64,000 bases of DNA from CAXTPV01 sp965276715. GTDB taxonomy: Bacteria; Pseudomonadota; Alphaproteobacteria; Acetobacterales; Acetobacteraceae. The stretch lies in NCBI GenBank assembly GCA_965276715.1, contig OZ255622.1, positions 744,001-808,000 of the forward strand, written 5' to 3'. The translations under genes and the position numbers were made by a program. The notes under the pieces were generated by a model. The model had not been told where the DNA came from. It did no database searches and saw nothing but the letters and a program-made list of their open reading frames with translations. Positions 1-7,739 of this stretch are shown piece by piece (position 1 is the stretch's first letter; each line of letters opens with the position of its first letter).

Positions 1-997
1 CCGCCTCCCTCGCCTGGCCGATCACGAGCCCGGGCGCGACATCGCCGTTGACCGGGCTCACGCCGAGCGTCTCGGCGAGGCCGGACCAGGCGAGCGCGTA
101 GGAGGGGTCGATCGCGGTCGCACGTCGGTAGAGGCCGATCGCCTGCTCGTTGGTGGCGCGGGTGTTCTGGTTCCAGAAATAGCGGCCGCGCAGGAACAGG
201 TCGAAGGCGGCCGGATCGGCGGATTGCCGGTGGGCGGCGAGAGCGGCGCGCGAGGGCGACAGTTGCAGGCTGATCCGGGTCGCGATGGTTCGGCTGATGC
301 TCTCCTGGAACGCGAGGATGCGGCTCGGTTCGCCATCATAGCTCTCGGCCCAGACCGGGCGCTGGTCGCCGGCGTCGATGAGTTGGCAGACGACGCGCAG
401 GCGGCCGTGTTCGACCCGGAGCGAGCTTTCGACGAGATAGTCGGCGCCGAACTCGCGCGCGATCGCGGACAGCCCGCGCGTGGTGCGCTTGAGCGCCATG
501 ATCGAGGTGCGGCCGACGACGGTCAGATGCGCCGGATCGATCTGGCCGAGGCGGGCGATGGTCTCCTCGGTGAAGCCGTCGGCGAGATAGTCCTCGCGAA
601 CGCCCGGACTGAGGTCCTCGAACGGCAGGACGGCCACGAGGAGGCGGCGGTCCGGGAGTGCGGCGGACAGGGCGGACACCGGCGCGATGAAGCGGTAGCC
701 GAGGCGCGGGATGGTCTCGATGAAGGCCGGGGCGCCGCTCTGGTCGCCGAGGACACGCCGCAGCTTGCGGATTGCGGTGTTGATGCCGAGCTCGGTCTCG
801 ACATGGATCCGCGCCCCCCAGAGACGCTGCGCGATGAGCCCGCGGGCGACGAGGCGACCGGCCTCGCCGAGGAGCAGGGACAGGAGTTCGGCCGGCAGCC
901 GTTCGAGCGACAGGGGCTGGCCGTCGCGCCGGAGCTTGAGCGCGATCGGGTCGAACTCGAAGTCGGCGAAGCGATAGGCCTGGGTCTCTGCAGGCAT
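1..997 (-). CDS. Winged-helix / TolB-like / TPR transcriptional regulator (3' end outside window)
   Basis: The gene is read from ATG at 997 down through position 2 without a stop, giving 332 codons before the window edge. Residues 1-105 look like an OmpR/CadC-type winged helix (FADFEFDP at the start, then ETELGINTAIRKLRRVLGD and PRLGYRF at the wing). Residues about 118-240 resemble the TolB/FlgO-like domain (VAVLPFEDLSP, YLADGFTEE), and TPR-like helices begin near 270 (AIGLYRRATAIDPSYALAW). This architecture is common in alphaproteobacteria, often labelled adenylate cyclase although no cyclase domain is visible here. By family it should be a cytoplasmic DNA-binding regulator; ligand and targets are unknown. 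Confidence 0.8.
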   Translation of the reverse strand, partial: MPAETQAYRFADFEFDPIALKLRRDGQPLSLERLPAELLSLLLGEAGRLVARGLIAQRLWGARIHVETELGINTAIRKLRRVLGDQSGAPAFIETIPRLGYRFIAPVSALSAALPDRRLLVAVLPFEDLSPGVREDYLADGFTEETIARLGQIDPAHLTVVGRTSIMALKRTTRGLSAIAREFGADYLVESSLRVEHGRLRVVCQLIDAGDQRPVWAESYDGEPSRILAFQESISRTIATRISLQLSPSRAALAAHRQSADPAAFDLFLRGRYFWNQNTRATNEQAIGLYRRATAIDPSYALAWSGLAETLGVSPVNGDVAPGLVIGQAREA

Positions 998-1109
998 TTC
1001 TGTTCCCGATCGGACCGTTGCGTTCTAGCATGGTTCGCGAGCGGACGGATCAGGCGCCCGTCGATGGCGCCGGTCGCGTGAGCAGGCAGGAGAATGCCGT
1101 CGCGCGCGT

Positions 1110-1469
1110 TTGACAGAACCCGGTTCGGTTGAGGGGATCCCGGAGACCGCCGCGGCGCCCGAGGATCCAGCCACGCGCGCCCGCGTCGACCGGCTTATCA
1201 GGCGCACCGTCCGGCGGCTCAGCGTCGAGCGGCTGTTCGCGGTGATGGACGAGATGTCCGCCGAGGCGCACCGGCGCGGCCTGACCGGGGAGATCCTCGA
1301 AGACGAGCTCGCCGCCTACAATGCGGAGCGGAGAAGCGGTGATGACGCGCCTGCGGAAAAACCCGAGGCTGCGTCGGAAGAACTGGTCGCGCGGTTCCGT
1401 GCCTTCACCGCCGGCCATAACCTTGGTGGCGTCGGGCTCGAAGAGCTGATCGGCGAAGGGCGTCGGTAG
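1110..1469 (+). CDS. VapB-like antitoxin-type small protein upstream of a PIN remnant
   Basis: This is a 119-residue, charged, helical reading frame (RARVDRLIRRTVRRLSVERLF, AEAHRRGLTGEILEDELAAYNAER) that ends 5 bp before a PIN-domain start. Small proteins of this kind often precede PIN toxins and are presumed antitoxins. The only start in frame is TTG at 1110. A better placed AGGAG and ATG at 1094 open a different frame that stops after 12 codons, so the natural N-terminus may have been lost by a frameshift. Since the partner toxin is truncated, the gene may no longer have a function. The family assignment is inferred from context and composition. Confidence 0.45.
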   Translation: MTEPGSVEGIPETAAAPEDPATRARVDRLIRRTVRRLSVERLFAVMDEMSAEAHRRGLTGEILEDELAAYNAERRSGDDAPAEKPEAASEELVARFRAFTAGHNLGGVGLEELIGEGRR

Positions 1470-1474
1470 ACCGC

Positions 1475-1600
1475 GTGAGCGGCTGCGTGCTGGATGCGTC
1501 GTTCACCTTCCAGTGGCTGTTCGCGGACGAGGCGTCTTCCGAGGGCTATGCCGCTCTCGGCCCGATCACTCGCGAGGGCGCCGCGCACGCTATCGCGTGA
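1475..1600 (+). pseudogene. Truncated PIN-domain (VapC-type) toxin, N-terminal 41 codons only
   Basis: GTG at 1475 opens a frame beginning VSGCVLDASFTFQWLFADE, the first strand and helix of a PIN nuclease with its first acidic residue (D7) and the usual hydrophobic SFTxxWLFxDE run. The frame stops with TGA at 1598-1600, whereas a PIN domain needs about 130 residues and further acidic residues. Nothing resembling the rest follows before hicA. It is therefore a toxin stump, presumably left after a deletion. Confidence 0.6.
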
Positions 1601-1689
1601 CTGACGGCTCACTGGTGCAGAACAGGCTCACGCCAGCGATGTCTGAACACGATTGTTGGCGCCTCTCGCATCGTGACAGTCCTGGGACA

Positions 1690-1706
1690 GGGAATCGACG
1701 ATTCCC
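1690..1706. promoter_or_regulatory. Perfect 8+1+8 palindrome upstream of hicA
   Basis: GGGAATCG-A-CGATTCCC ends 5 bp before the AAGGAGG ribosome site of hicA. A symmetric site in this place fits an operator for autoregulation of the toxin-antitoxin operon. It could also fold in the mRNA next to the ribosome site. The protein that would bind is not obvious because the HicB here lacks a DNA-binding tail. Confidence 0.4.
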
Positions 1707-1724
1707 GCTCTCAAGGAGGCCGAC

Positions 1725-1973
1725 ATGTCCGACATCCTGGACCGTATGCGCCGGAACCCGGCAGGAGACTGGACCATCAGCGACGTGGCCGCGGCTTGTC
1801 ACGAGCATGGTGTGCGTCGTGTGGCGCCTTCCGGGGGAGGGTCGCACTACAAAGTTTCTCACCCCTCACAGCGGGACATCCTGACCATCCCCCGCGCACG
1901 TCCGGTCAAGCCGGTGTATATCCGCAAGCTGAGGTTCATCGAAGCCGCTGGAGGCGCTGGTGCCCCAACCTGA
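1725..1973 (+). CDS. hicA: HicA-family mRNA interferase toxin
   Basis: The product is an 82-residue protein with the HicA double-stranded-RNA-binding-like fold. It has the glycine turn and catalytic histidine in SGGGSHYKV (His41), followed by the family's C-terminal run LTIPRARPVKPVYIRKL. HicA toxins cleave mRNA and tmRNA when not held by HicB. The start is firm: AAGGAGG lies 7 bp before ATG 1725. The reading frame is intact and of normal length. hicB overlaps its end by 14 bp in toxin-first order, which is the usual order for this family. Confidence 0.85.
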   Translation: MSDILDRMRRNPAGDWTISDVAAACHEHGVRRVAPSGGGSHYKVSHPSQRDILTIPRARPVKPVYIRKLRFIEAAGGAGAPT

Positions 1974-2187
1974 CTACCCTGTGCTGATCGAGTCTTTGGT
2001 GCCAGAGGACGGGGGCGGCTGCCTGGCGACCGTCCCGGACTTGCCGGGCTGCATGTCCGACGGTGCTACGCGGGAATTGGCCGCACGCAACGTCGGCGAT
2101 GCGATCGAGGCCTGGATCGAGGAAGCCCGTGCCCTTGGCAGGGCCATTCCTGCTCCGTCAGGGCATCTGGTGACAGCCCAAGACTAA
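1960..2187 (+). CDS. hicB: HicB-family antitoxin, short form
   Basis: The product is a 75-residue protein beginning at GTG 1960 inside the end of hicA. The pattern YPVLIESLVPEDGGGCLATVPDLPGC with SDGAT and a following helix (NVGDAIEAWIEEA) is the partial RNase H-like HicB core. HicB neutralises HicA by masking its active site. This copy ends right after the core (PSGHLVTAQD) and has no ribbon-helix-helix or HTH tail, so it may not itself bind the palindrome upstream. The overlap suggests translational coupling with hicA. Confidence 0.8.
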   Translation: MPQPDYPVLIESLVPEDGGGCLATVPDLPGCMSDGATRELAARNVGDAIEAWIEEARALGRAIPAPSGHLVTAQD

Positions 2188-2393
2188 GTCGCCACACGAC
2201 GAACGAGCCGGCCGCAGCACTCGCAGGACAGCCCTGTGGCGGAAGCGTTGCGGACGATCTGCGAACTGGGCCTGGCATAGCTACAAGGGATCGAGCCGCT
2301 CCGGGGCTTTGGTCGGGATTGACCTTGCGTCCGCATGGGTCAACCAGCCCCTTTGGATGCCCGCTGAGCCGTCTTTGACTAATAAGCAAGTGC
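2188..2393. other. Non-coding stretch after hicB
   Basis: No convincing reading frame, ribosome site or terminator is visible in these 206 bases. Together with the repeat copies that follow, the stretch from 2188 to about 2830 lacks an intact gene. Base composition is more mixed than in the core genes, as expected for decayed or imported DNA. Confidence 0.5.
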
Positions 2394-2533
2394 TCGATGA
2401 CGCCGACCATCACGATGACAGCGCGAGCAGCAGGTGCTCGCCGCGGTCGGCATTCCGCTTGGTCGCTTCAATGACGATCAGTCCGATAATGGCAAAACCG
2501 TCTGGTGACGTGGTGGTTCCAAACGCTAGCTAG
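2394..2533 (+). repeat. Diverged repeat copy A
   Basis: The 24 bases at 2394-2417 are identical to 5909-5932. Further on, GGTCGCTTCAATGAC (2461-2475) matches GGTCGCTTCAACGAC at 5976-5990, and CCGTCTGGTGACGTGGTGGTTCC (2498-2520) matches the segment before the hairpin in copies B and C. The order of matching blocks is the same in A and C, so they derive from one ancestral segment. The hairpin itself is degenerate here (AAACGCTAGCT). No function is visible. Confidence 0.65.
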
Positions 2534-2704
2534 ACATACCCCGCCAGACAGCGGGCAAATAGGTCACGCCGTTCAGCGGTCGTATAATTTCCGCGTAGTC
2601 GGTATTTTATCGTCGAGGATGCGCGCCGACCATCGGAGGCGGAAGACCTGTCCCTCGGCCAAGTCGAAACGTGCGCCGCGATCGGCGCTCCGGCCATGCC
2701 AGAC

Positions 2705-2833
2705 CCGTCTGGTAACGTGATGGTTTCCAAAGACCAGTCTTTGGCGGGGCTCGGGGCGGAGCCCCGGCTGATGCTTCTGAGGTAGGCGATGATGTCGCGG
2801 CGGGTTTGGGCGCCGGGGACGTTCAGGCCCATG
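2705..2833 (-). repeat. Diverged repeat copy B carrying a duplicate of the 3' end of the CtaG-cytochrome c gene
   Basis: This segment is about 90% identical to 6011-6139. On the minus strand it encodes MGLNVPGAQTRRDIIAYLR and SISRGSAPSPAK, the last 30 or so residues of the cytochrome c domain at 6040-6930, with no gene upstream of it. The hairpin CCAAAGAC-CA-GTCTTTGG at 2727-2744 replaces CCAAAGGC-TA-GCCTTTGG of copy C. The two arms changed together, so pairing is kept. It is a partial gene duplication left in the accessory region. Confidence 0.8.
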
Positions 2834-3304
2834 GCCGAGTCTTTCTCGCGAAAGTGTCGCAGCGGTGATAGATATTCGCAACGCGTGAACCGATTACGCA
2901 GGATCAGTCTTTCAGTGGGAACCAACCTGACAGGGACGGGCGGCGAGCGGGAGTGGGTTCAGTCCCAGGTGCGTGACTTCGCTGGACGGCCTCTCCCGGA
3001 GCCTGGTGCGCCAACCGGTTACGCCGCGCTCATCCAGCGTTATCGCCTTCAAACGCCCTTGCCACCACGTCTTGCTGCCCTGGCGGCCCGCCATCATCCG
3101 AGGTCAACGGATGACTGGCTGATGCTGACACCCCGCCACCGGCCGACGCCGGGCCTTGCTGGCCATCTCGCCTTCGCCTTCAAATGGGAAGGTATAGATC
3201 TCGGCGTTCTAGCCGCCCTGTTCCGTTGCGTCTCCAAATCGGAGATTGTTAACTCGAGGCCTGATCAATCGTGCGATGCTCAGCTGTTTGGACAACCAAT
3301 GTAG
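2831..3304 (+). pseudogene. N-terminal fragment of a Fic-family protein
   Basis: The part from about 2957 reads as the N-terminal helical region often found in Fic (AMPylating) proteins: GYAALIQRYRLQTPLPPRLAAL, then RHHPRSTDDW, LTPRHRP and FAFKWEGIDLGVLAALF. After about 3250 the similarity stops and no Fic motif (HPFxxGNGR) follows, so the catalytic domain is missing. The frame is open upstream only because it runs over repeat copy B, and no believable start with a ribosome site is seen. I assign the family from remembered sequence patterns, not a search. Confidence 0.5.
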
Positions 3305-3969
3305 CTCAGCTTCTCAGCATTCCAGCAGAACGTCTCGGGATGACCGGTAGCCACATGGGCAAGCTTGGCGGGAAAGCTCTTGGGATAGGCGAGGAAACCT
3401 GGCACCCGACTATCGGCGATGCGGATCGTTCGGCCATCGTTTGCGTAGGCCCAAGTGTCCACGATCGAGTATGGGGGGCCACCTTCCTGGGAGATTGCGT
3501 CAAGAGCGGTGTGTTGCCATAGCTGTTTGATCCGCCCGCCCACAAAGGCGAACAATCCAACTGCGTCCTCCTCCTCGCCGGTGCCAGTGGACGTCAGGTA
3601 AACTACTTCTGTGACGTCGCCCACCGCTGTGAGCCTGGGGCCGCGACGCAACCTACGAGTGAACCCTGTTGAGATGACAGCGAGAGGCTTGCCCGCGCAG
3701 TCCAGCACGAACAGAGCGCCACCTGGAGCACTGGCCCAGGAGACGTTCGCCCATCACAGCGTGAGACCCATTTGAACAAAGGGAGAGTAGTCACCGCGCG
3801 GCAAAGGAAAATAAGATCCCTGGTAACCGATAGCTTGACGGGAACCTTCAAGTAAGTTGGTGAGGTCGGGCTGATCACAGCGAGTAGTCGTCAAGACGCC
3901 ATGGGCTGAGATACCACAGGGCATACACAGCATAATTGCAGTGACCAGGCGCGCACCGTAAATGATCAA
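3280..3969 (-). pseudogene. Exported protein of unknown function, interrupted by one in-frame TGA
   Basis: Two minus-strand frames, 3969-3754 and 3753-3280, lie in the same phase and are separated only by TGA at 3754-3756, followed by TGG. Read through, they give one protein of about 229 residues. It has a signal peptide (LVTAIMLCMPCGISAHG), several cysteines and beta-rich C-terminal sequence (EEEDAVGLFAFVGGRIKQLW, TIRIADSRVPGF). TTG at 3969 with AAGAAG upstream is the likely start, 10 bp after the stop of the small membrane gene ahead of it. I do not recognise the family. The stop could be a nonsense mutation, a sequencing error or a readthrough site. Confidence 0.55.
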
Positions 3970-3979
3970 AAGAGCTTCT

Positions 3980-4222
3980 TCAATGGTCGCCTCTCACTCG
4001 GTCGAAGGCAATGAGCACAACTTTGTCCGCTGCCACGAACACCAGTAGCCCGACGCAAGCAAAGCTCACTGCAACGTCAAAGTCTTCCAACCATGTGTAG
4101 TGGGTGAAGAACGGCAAGCCAGCCGCGCGCATCAGGCCTACCACGAAATCGTCTAGTCCCTCTACAAAGAACCATACGCCAATGGCTCTCACAGCCACGC
4201 CCAGCAGGTCTCGTGTTGTCAT
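3980..4222 (-). CDS. Small membrane protein of unknown function
   Basis: The product is an 80-residue protein with a well placed GAGGAG 5 bp before ATG 4222. It has two likely membrane segments, VAVRAIGVWFFVEGLDDFVVGL and VAVSFACVGLLVFVAADKVVLIAF. Its stop lies 10 bp before the start of the interrupted exported gene, so the two probably formed one operon. No family is recognised. It lies in the AT-richer accessory patch next to the IS630 element. Confidence 0.6.
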   Translation of the reverse strand: MTTRDLLGVAVRAIGVWFFVEGLDDFVVGLMRAAGLPFFTHYTWLEDFDVAVSFACVGLLVFVAADKVVLIAFDRVRGDH

Positions 4223-4309
4223 GACCGCTCCTCAACCGCTGTGACTGTCCGTGCCGCAGATGGCCGGAAACCGCAACGACTACCAAAGCGCTGCCTGATC
4301 GGTGACGCC

Positions 4310-4332
4310 TCAAACGGTCGGTAAAACTTCTA
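4310..4332 (-). pseudogene. Severed last codons of the EF-Tu-domain-like gene
   Basis: Read on the minus strand from the TA target at 4331-4332, the sequence continues TA-GAA-GTT-TTA-CCG-ACC-GTT-TGA. Joined to the codon fragment at 5514 it restores ...GTVLEVLPTV and a stop at 4310-4312. It is thus the original 3' end of the gene at 5458-5853, cut off by the IS630 insertion. Confidence 0.8.
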
Positions 4333-4356
4333 GTGTCCTGCTCCGCAATTGCCGAC
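4333..4356 (+). repeat. IS630 left inverted repeat
   Basis: GTGTCCTGCTCCGCAATTGCCGAC. It differs from the inverted right end at three positions. Confidence 0.9.
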
Positions 4357-4397
4357 TAATATCTCCTGATCGTGAGAGTTTCGGGAGAAATGCCTTG

Positions 4398-5480
4398 ATG
4401 GGACGACCGATCAAGCGACTGCGTGCTGAACCTGGCGCTGTCACGGAGCTTCGACGCCGGTCGCGGTCGGCCATCGTCGACGTGCGGGAGCGCGAGCGTG
4501 CCGACATCATCCTGCTTCGGCTCGACGGCGTCGGGGTTGAAGCCGTCGCCGAGCGGCTGAATACGACGCCCAAGCGCGTCTCGACGTGGTCGAGGCGGTT
4601 CGAGAGGTTCGGTCTTGCGGGGCTGGATGATCGACCGGGTCGTGGCCGCAAGGCTTCGATCCCGGAGGTGAAAGTGGCACGCGTGCTGACCGAAGCGACC
4701 CGTCCGCCGAAGGGTAGACGCCGCTGGAGCCTGCGGTCGATGAGCCGTCACGCCGGGGTCTCCGCGAGTTCGGTCCAGCGCCTGTGGTCGAGGAACGACC
4801 TCAAGCCACATCGTCTGAGGACCTTCAAGCTGTCGAACGATCCGAAATTCGAGGAGAAGTTCTGGGACGTCATCGGGCTGTATCTCAATCCGCCCGCGAA
4901 GGCGCTGGTGCTGTGCTGCGACGAGAAAAGCCAATGCCAGGCGCTCGAACGCACGCAACTGGGCCTCCCGCTGGCGCCGAAGCGCCCGCCCACGATGACG
5001 CACGACTACGTCAGGCATGGCACGATCACACTGTTCGCAGCCCTCAGCCAGTTGACCGGAAAGCTGATCAGCCGCACCGAGGCGAGCCACACGCATGTCG
5101 AATGGCTGCGTTTCCTCAAGCAGATTGATCGCGAGACGCCGTCCGACGTCGATCTGCATCTGATCGCGGACAACTACGCCACCCATAAACATCCCAATGT
5201 GCGGGCGTGGCTGGGCAGACACCCTCGTTTCCACATGCACTTCACGCCGACCTCGTCCTCGTGGCTCAATCTGGTCGAGCGCTTCTTCGCCGACCTAACC
5301 GGCGACGTGATCCGTGTCGGCAGCTTCACGTCGGTCAACGAACTGGTCCGTGACATCAAAGCCTATCTCGCCGTGCGCAATGCCGATCCAAAGCCATACG
5401 TCTGGAAAGCCACCGGCGCCGAAATCCTCGCAAAAATCAAACGAGCACGCGTCGCGCTTACCGAAACCACGGCTGCATGA
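4398..5480 (+). CDS. IS630-family DDE transposase
   Basis: The protein has 360 residues from ATG 4398; the frame is open further upstream, but that part lies in the inverted repeat. Residues 20-80 form a helix-turn-helix (VEAVAERLNTTPKRVSTWSRRF, AGLDDRPGRGRK), followed by a second winged DNA-binding region. The catalytic triad of the IS630/Tc1 superfamily is seen as D175 (CCDEKSQ), D258 (IADNYATHK) and E294 (SWLNLVERFF). The D258-to-E294 spacing is typical. The enzyme excises and integrates the element at TA. No frameshift is present, unlike many IS630 members that need programmed frameshifting. Confidence 0.95.
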   Translation: MGRPIKRLRAEPGAVTELRRRSRSAIVDVRERERADIILLRLDGVGVEAVAERLNTTPKRVSTWSRRFERFGLAGLDDRPGRGRKASIPEVKVARVLTEATRPPKGRRRWSLRSMSRHAGVSASSVQRLWSRNDLKPHRLRTFKLSNDPKFEEKFWDVIGLYLNPPAKALVLCCDEKSQCQALERTQLGLPLAPKRPPTMTHDYVRHGTITLFAALSQLTGKLISRTEASHTHVEWLRFLKQIDRETPSDVDLHLIADNYATHKHPNVRAWLGRHPRFHMHFTPTSSSWLNLVERFFADLTGDVIRVGSFTSVNELVRDIKAYLAVRNADPKPYVWKATGAEILAKIKRARVALTETTAA

Positions 5481-5853
5481 CTTCCTGGTCGGCAATTGCG
5501 AATCGGGACACTAGCACAGTGCCAATGCCGACAAGCTTTCCGCCCTCCTGGATACGCCACTGGCGACCCGGATAGATCTGCCCCTCAAGTTCAGGCCAGC
5601 TCCAGAAGGCTATCTGCAGCTCGGCGCTCTCGCCCGGCTTCAGCTCGGCAGCATTCGGCACGTCAACGAAGCCGATGGCCATGTTGGTATCGTCTGGACC
5701 AAAGAAGTTGTGGTTGGGGCGGTAGCTTCCTTTGATCGGCCCGCTACGACCGCCGTCGGCGGTAGTAAGCAGTCGTACGCTGGCGCGAACATGGACGACT
5801 TTATCTTGCAGCGAATTAGATCCTTGAATGCACAGGTGCGCGGCCGGACGCAT
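5458..5853 (-). pseudogene. EF-Tu C-terminal-domain-like protein, 3' end cut by IS630
   Basis: The minus-strand frame shows the features of a free-standing EF-Tu domain III-like protein of about 100 residues: SYRPNHNFFGPDD, then LKPGESAELQIAFWSW and YPGRQWRIQEGGKLVGIGTVL. After GTVL the frame runs into the IS and ends with 17 foreign residues. The true ending EVLPTV lies at 4310-4332. The start is uncertain: ATG 5853 gives an N-terminus (MRPAAHLCIQG) unlike the family, which would begin near VVHVRAS. Such proteins occur alone in many proteobacteria with no known role. Confidence 0.7.
5488..5511 (-). repeat. IS630 right inverted repeat
   Basis: Reverse complement GTGTCCCGATTCGCAATTGCCGAC. It abuts the TA duplication at 5512-5513. 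Confidence 0.9.
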
Positions 5854-5908
5854 ACATCTGATCTAGAGTCCGGCTGGCAGGTTGATCACTCCCTCAACAA
5901 GGGAGTGG

Positions 5909-6139
5909 TCGATGACGCCGACCATCACGATGGCGGTCCGAGCCACTCTCACGCGCCGTGATCGACGCCCTGCGTGGTCGCTTCAACGACAAGCACTCCA
6001 ACAATGCAAACCGTCCGGCAGCGTGATGGTTTCCAAAGGCTAGCCTTTGGCGGGGCTTGGGGCGGAGCCCCGGCTGATGCTTCTGAGGTAGGCGATGATG
6101 TCGCGGCGGGCCTGGGCGCCGGGGACCTTGAGACCCATG
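5909..6139 (+). repeat. Repeat copy C, overlapping the 3' end of the CtaG-cytochrome c gene
   Basis: This copy contains the 24-base block shared with copy A, the CCGTCCGG block, and the perfect palindrome CCAAAGGCTAGCCTTTGG at 6033-6050. A second stem GGGGCT...AGCCCC follows. The stop codon (TAG, minus strand) of the CtaG-cytochrome c gene is the centre of the palindrome, so the hairpin encodes the protein's last residues. Copies B and D show the same two-stem layout. The double stem may end transcription or protect mRNA 3' ends. Confidence 0.75.
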
Positions 6140-6926
6140 GCGGCGCCGGGGACGTCGGCCTGCGGGTCGCGCAGCCAGGTGTCGAGGGTGGCTTCGGTCC
6201 AGGTCAGGTGGGAATGGGCCAAGGCCGCCGAATAGGGATAGGACAGGCTGGCGGCGGGGCGGCCGAAGACGCCCGCGAGAGACGGGGCCTCGTGGGCGCG
6301 GGCGTGGCAGCCGGCGCAGTGCTCGGCGAACAGGGTCTGGCCGGCGACTGGGTCGGGGGGGGCGTCGGCGAAGCGCGCGAGGTCGGCGGCGGCGGCGGGA
6401 TTGCGTGAGATGAAGAAGGTGTAGGACAGCGTGATGTCGGTGACGTCGGTGGTGGACTGGTCGGTGGCGAGGCGCTTGTCGACGTAGAAGGTGACCGGCA
6501 TCTCGACATGCTGGTGCGGTGCGAGGCGCTCCTCCTCGAAGCAGAAGCACTGGATCTTCTTGAAGTAGATGCCGGCCTTGTCGGGCGTCACGTTGAAGGT
6601 GGCGTGGCCGACGATCGGGTGATCGGACAGGTTCTCGGCCTCGAAGAAGGCCATGCTGGCCTGGCCGAGATGGACGTGCTCGTCGGTCTGCAGCGGCACG
6701 AAGCGCCAGGCCATGCCGGGGGCGACGGCGGTGGTGAAGGCGACGTCGACGGTGCGCTCGGCGGGCGTGCCGATGACCGACCGGGCGCGGCCGGTGGTGC
6801 CGGCATAGCCGGTGGCGGCACAGAACAGCCGGTAGAGCGGGACCGAGAACGAGACCAGGGTGACCATGACCGCGACCGCCGCGAGCAGGCCTGCGAGGGT
6901 GACGATCTTGCCGCGGGTCCAGTGGG

Positions 6927-6930
<4 letters not shown>
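6040..6930 (-). CDS. ctaG: Cytochrome oxidase copper chaperone CtaG (Cox11) fused to a class I cytochrome c
   Basis: The product has 296 residues in two parts. Residues 1-180 are Cox11/CtaG: one N-terminal membrane segment (IVTLAGLLAAVAVMVTLVSFSV), PLYRLFC, and the copper-binding KIQCFCF with C128 and C130. This part delivers copper to CuB of heme-copper oxidase on the periplasmic side. Residues 195-285 are a small cytochrome c: CAGCH (C205, C208, H209) for covalent heme and M265 as probable axial ligand. Usual CtaG is about 190-200 residues and lacks heme. The start overlaps the thiD stop by 4 bp (ATGA), so it is the last gene of glmM-thiD-ctaG. No oxidase subunit genes are near. Its 3' end lies in repeat copy C. 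Confidence 0.9.

Positions 6931-7735
<805 letters not shown>

Positions 7736-7739
<4 letters not shown>

Larger units (their letters stand above)
4333..5511 (+). mobile_element. Complete IS630-family insertion sequence, 1179 bp
   Basis: The element has imperfect terminal inverted repeats (4333-4356 and 5488-5511, 21 of 24 bases paired, starting GTGTCC). It is flanked on both sides by the dinucleotide TA (4331-4332 and 5512-5513) within an original CTAG, which is the known IS630 target and duplication. One intact transposase gene fills the interior. Ends, target duplication and gene all look intact, so the insertion is probably recent and may be mobile. It interrupts the gene at 5458-5853. Confidence 0.95.

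Noticed and set aside
2309..2533. A 74-codon plus-strand frame
   Set aside because: It runs across repeat copy A, has no ribosome site and no coding-like composition.
3754..3756. Selenocysteine at the in-frame TGA
   Set aside because: No SECIS-like hairpin is apparent just after the TGA and the product is not a known selenoprotein type. A mutated tryptophan codon is simpler.
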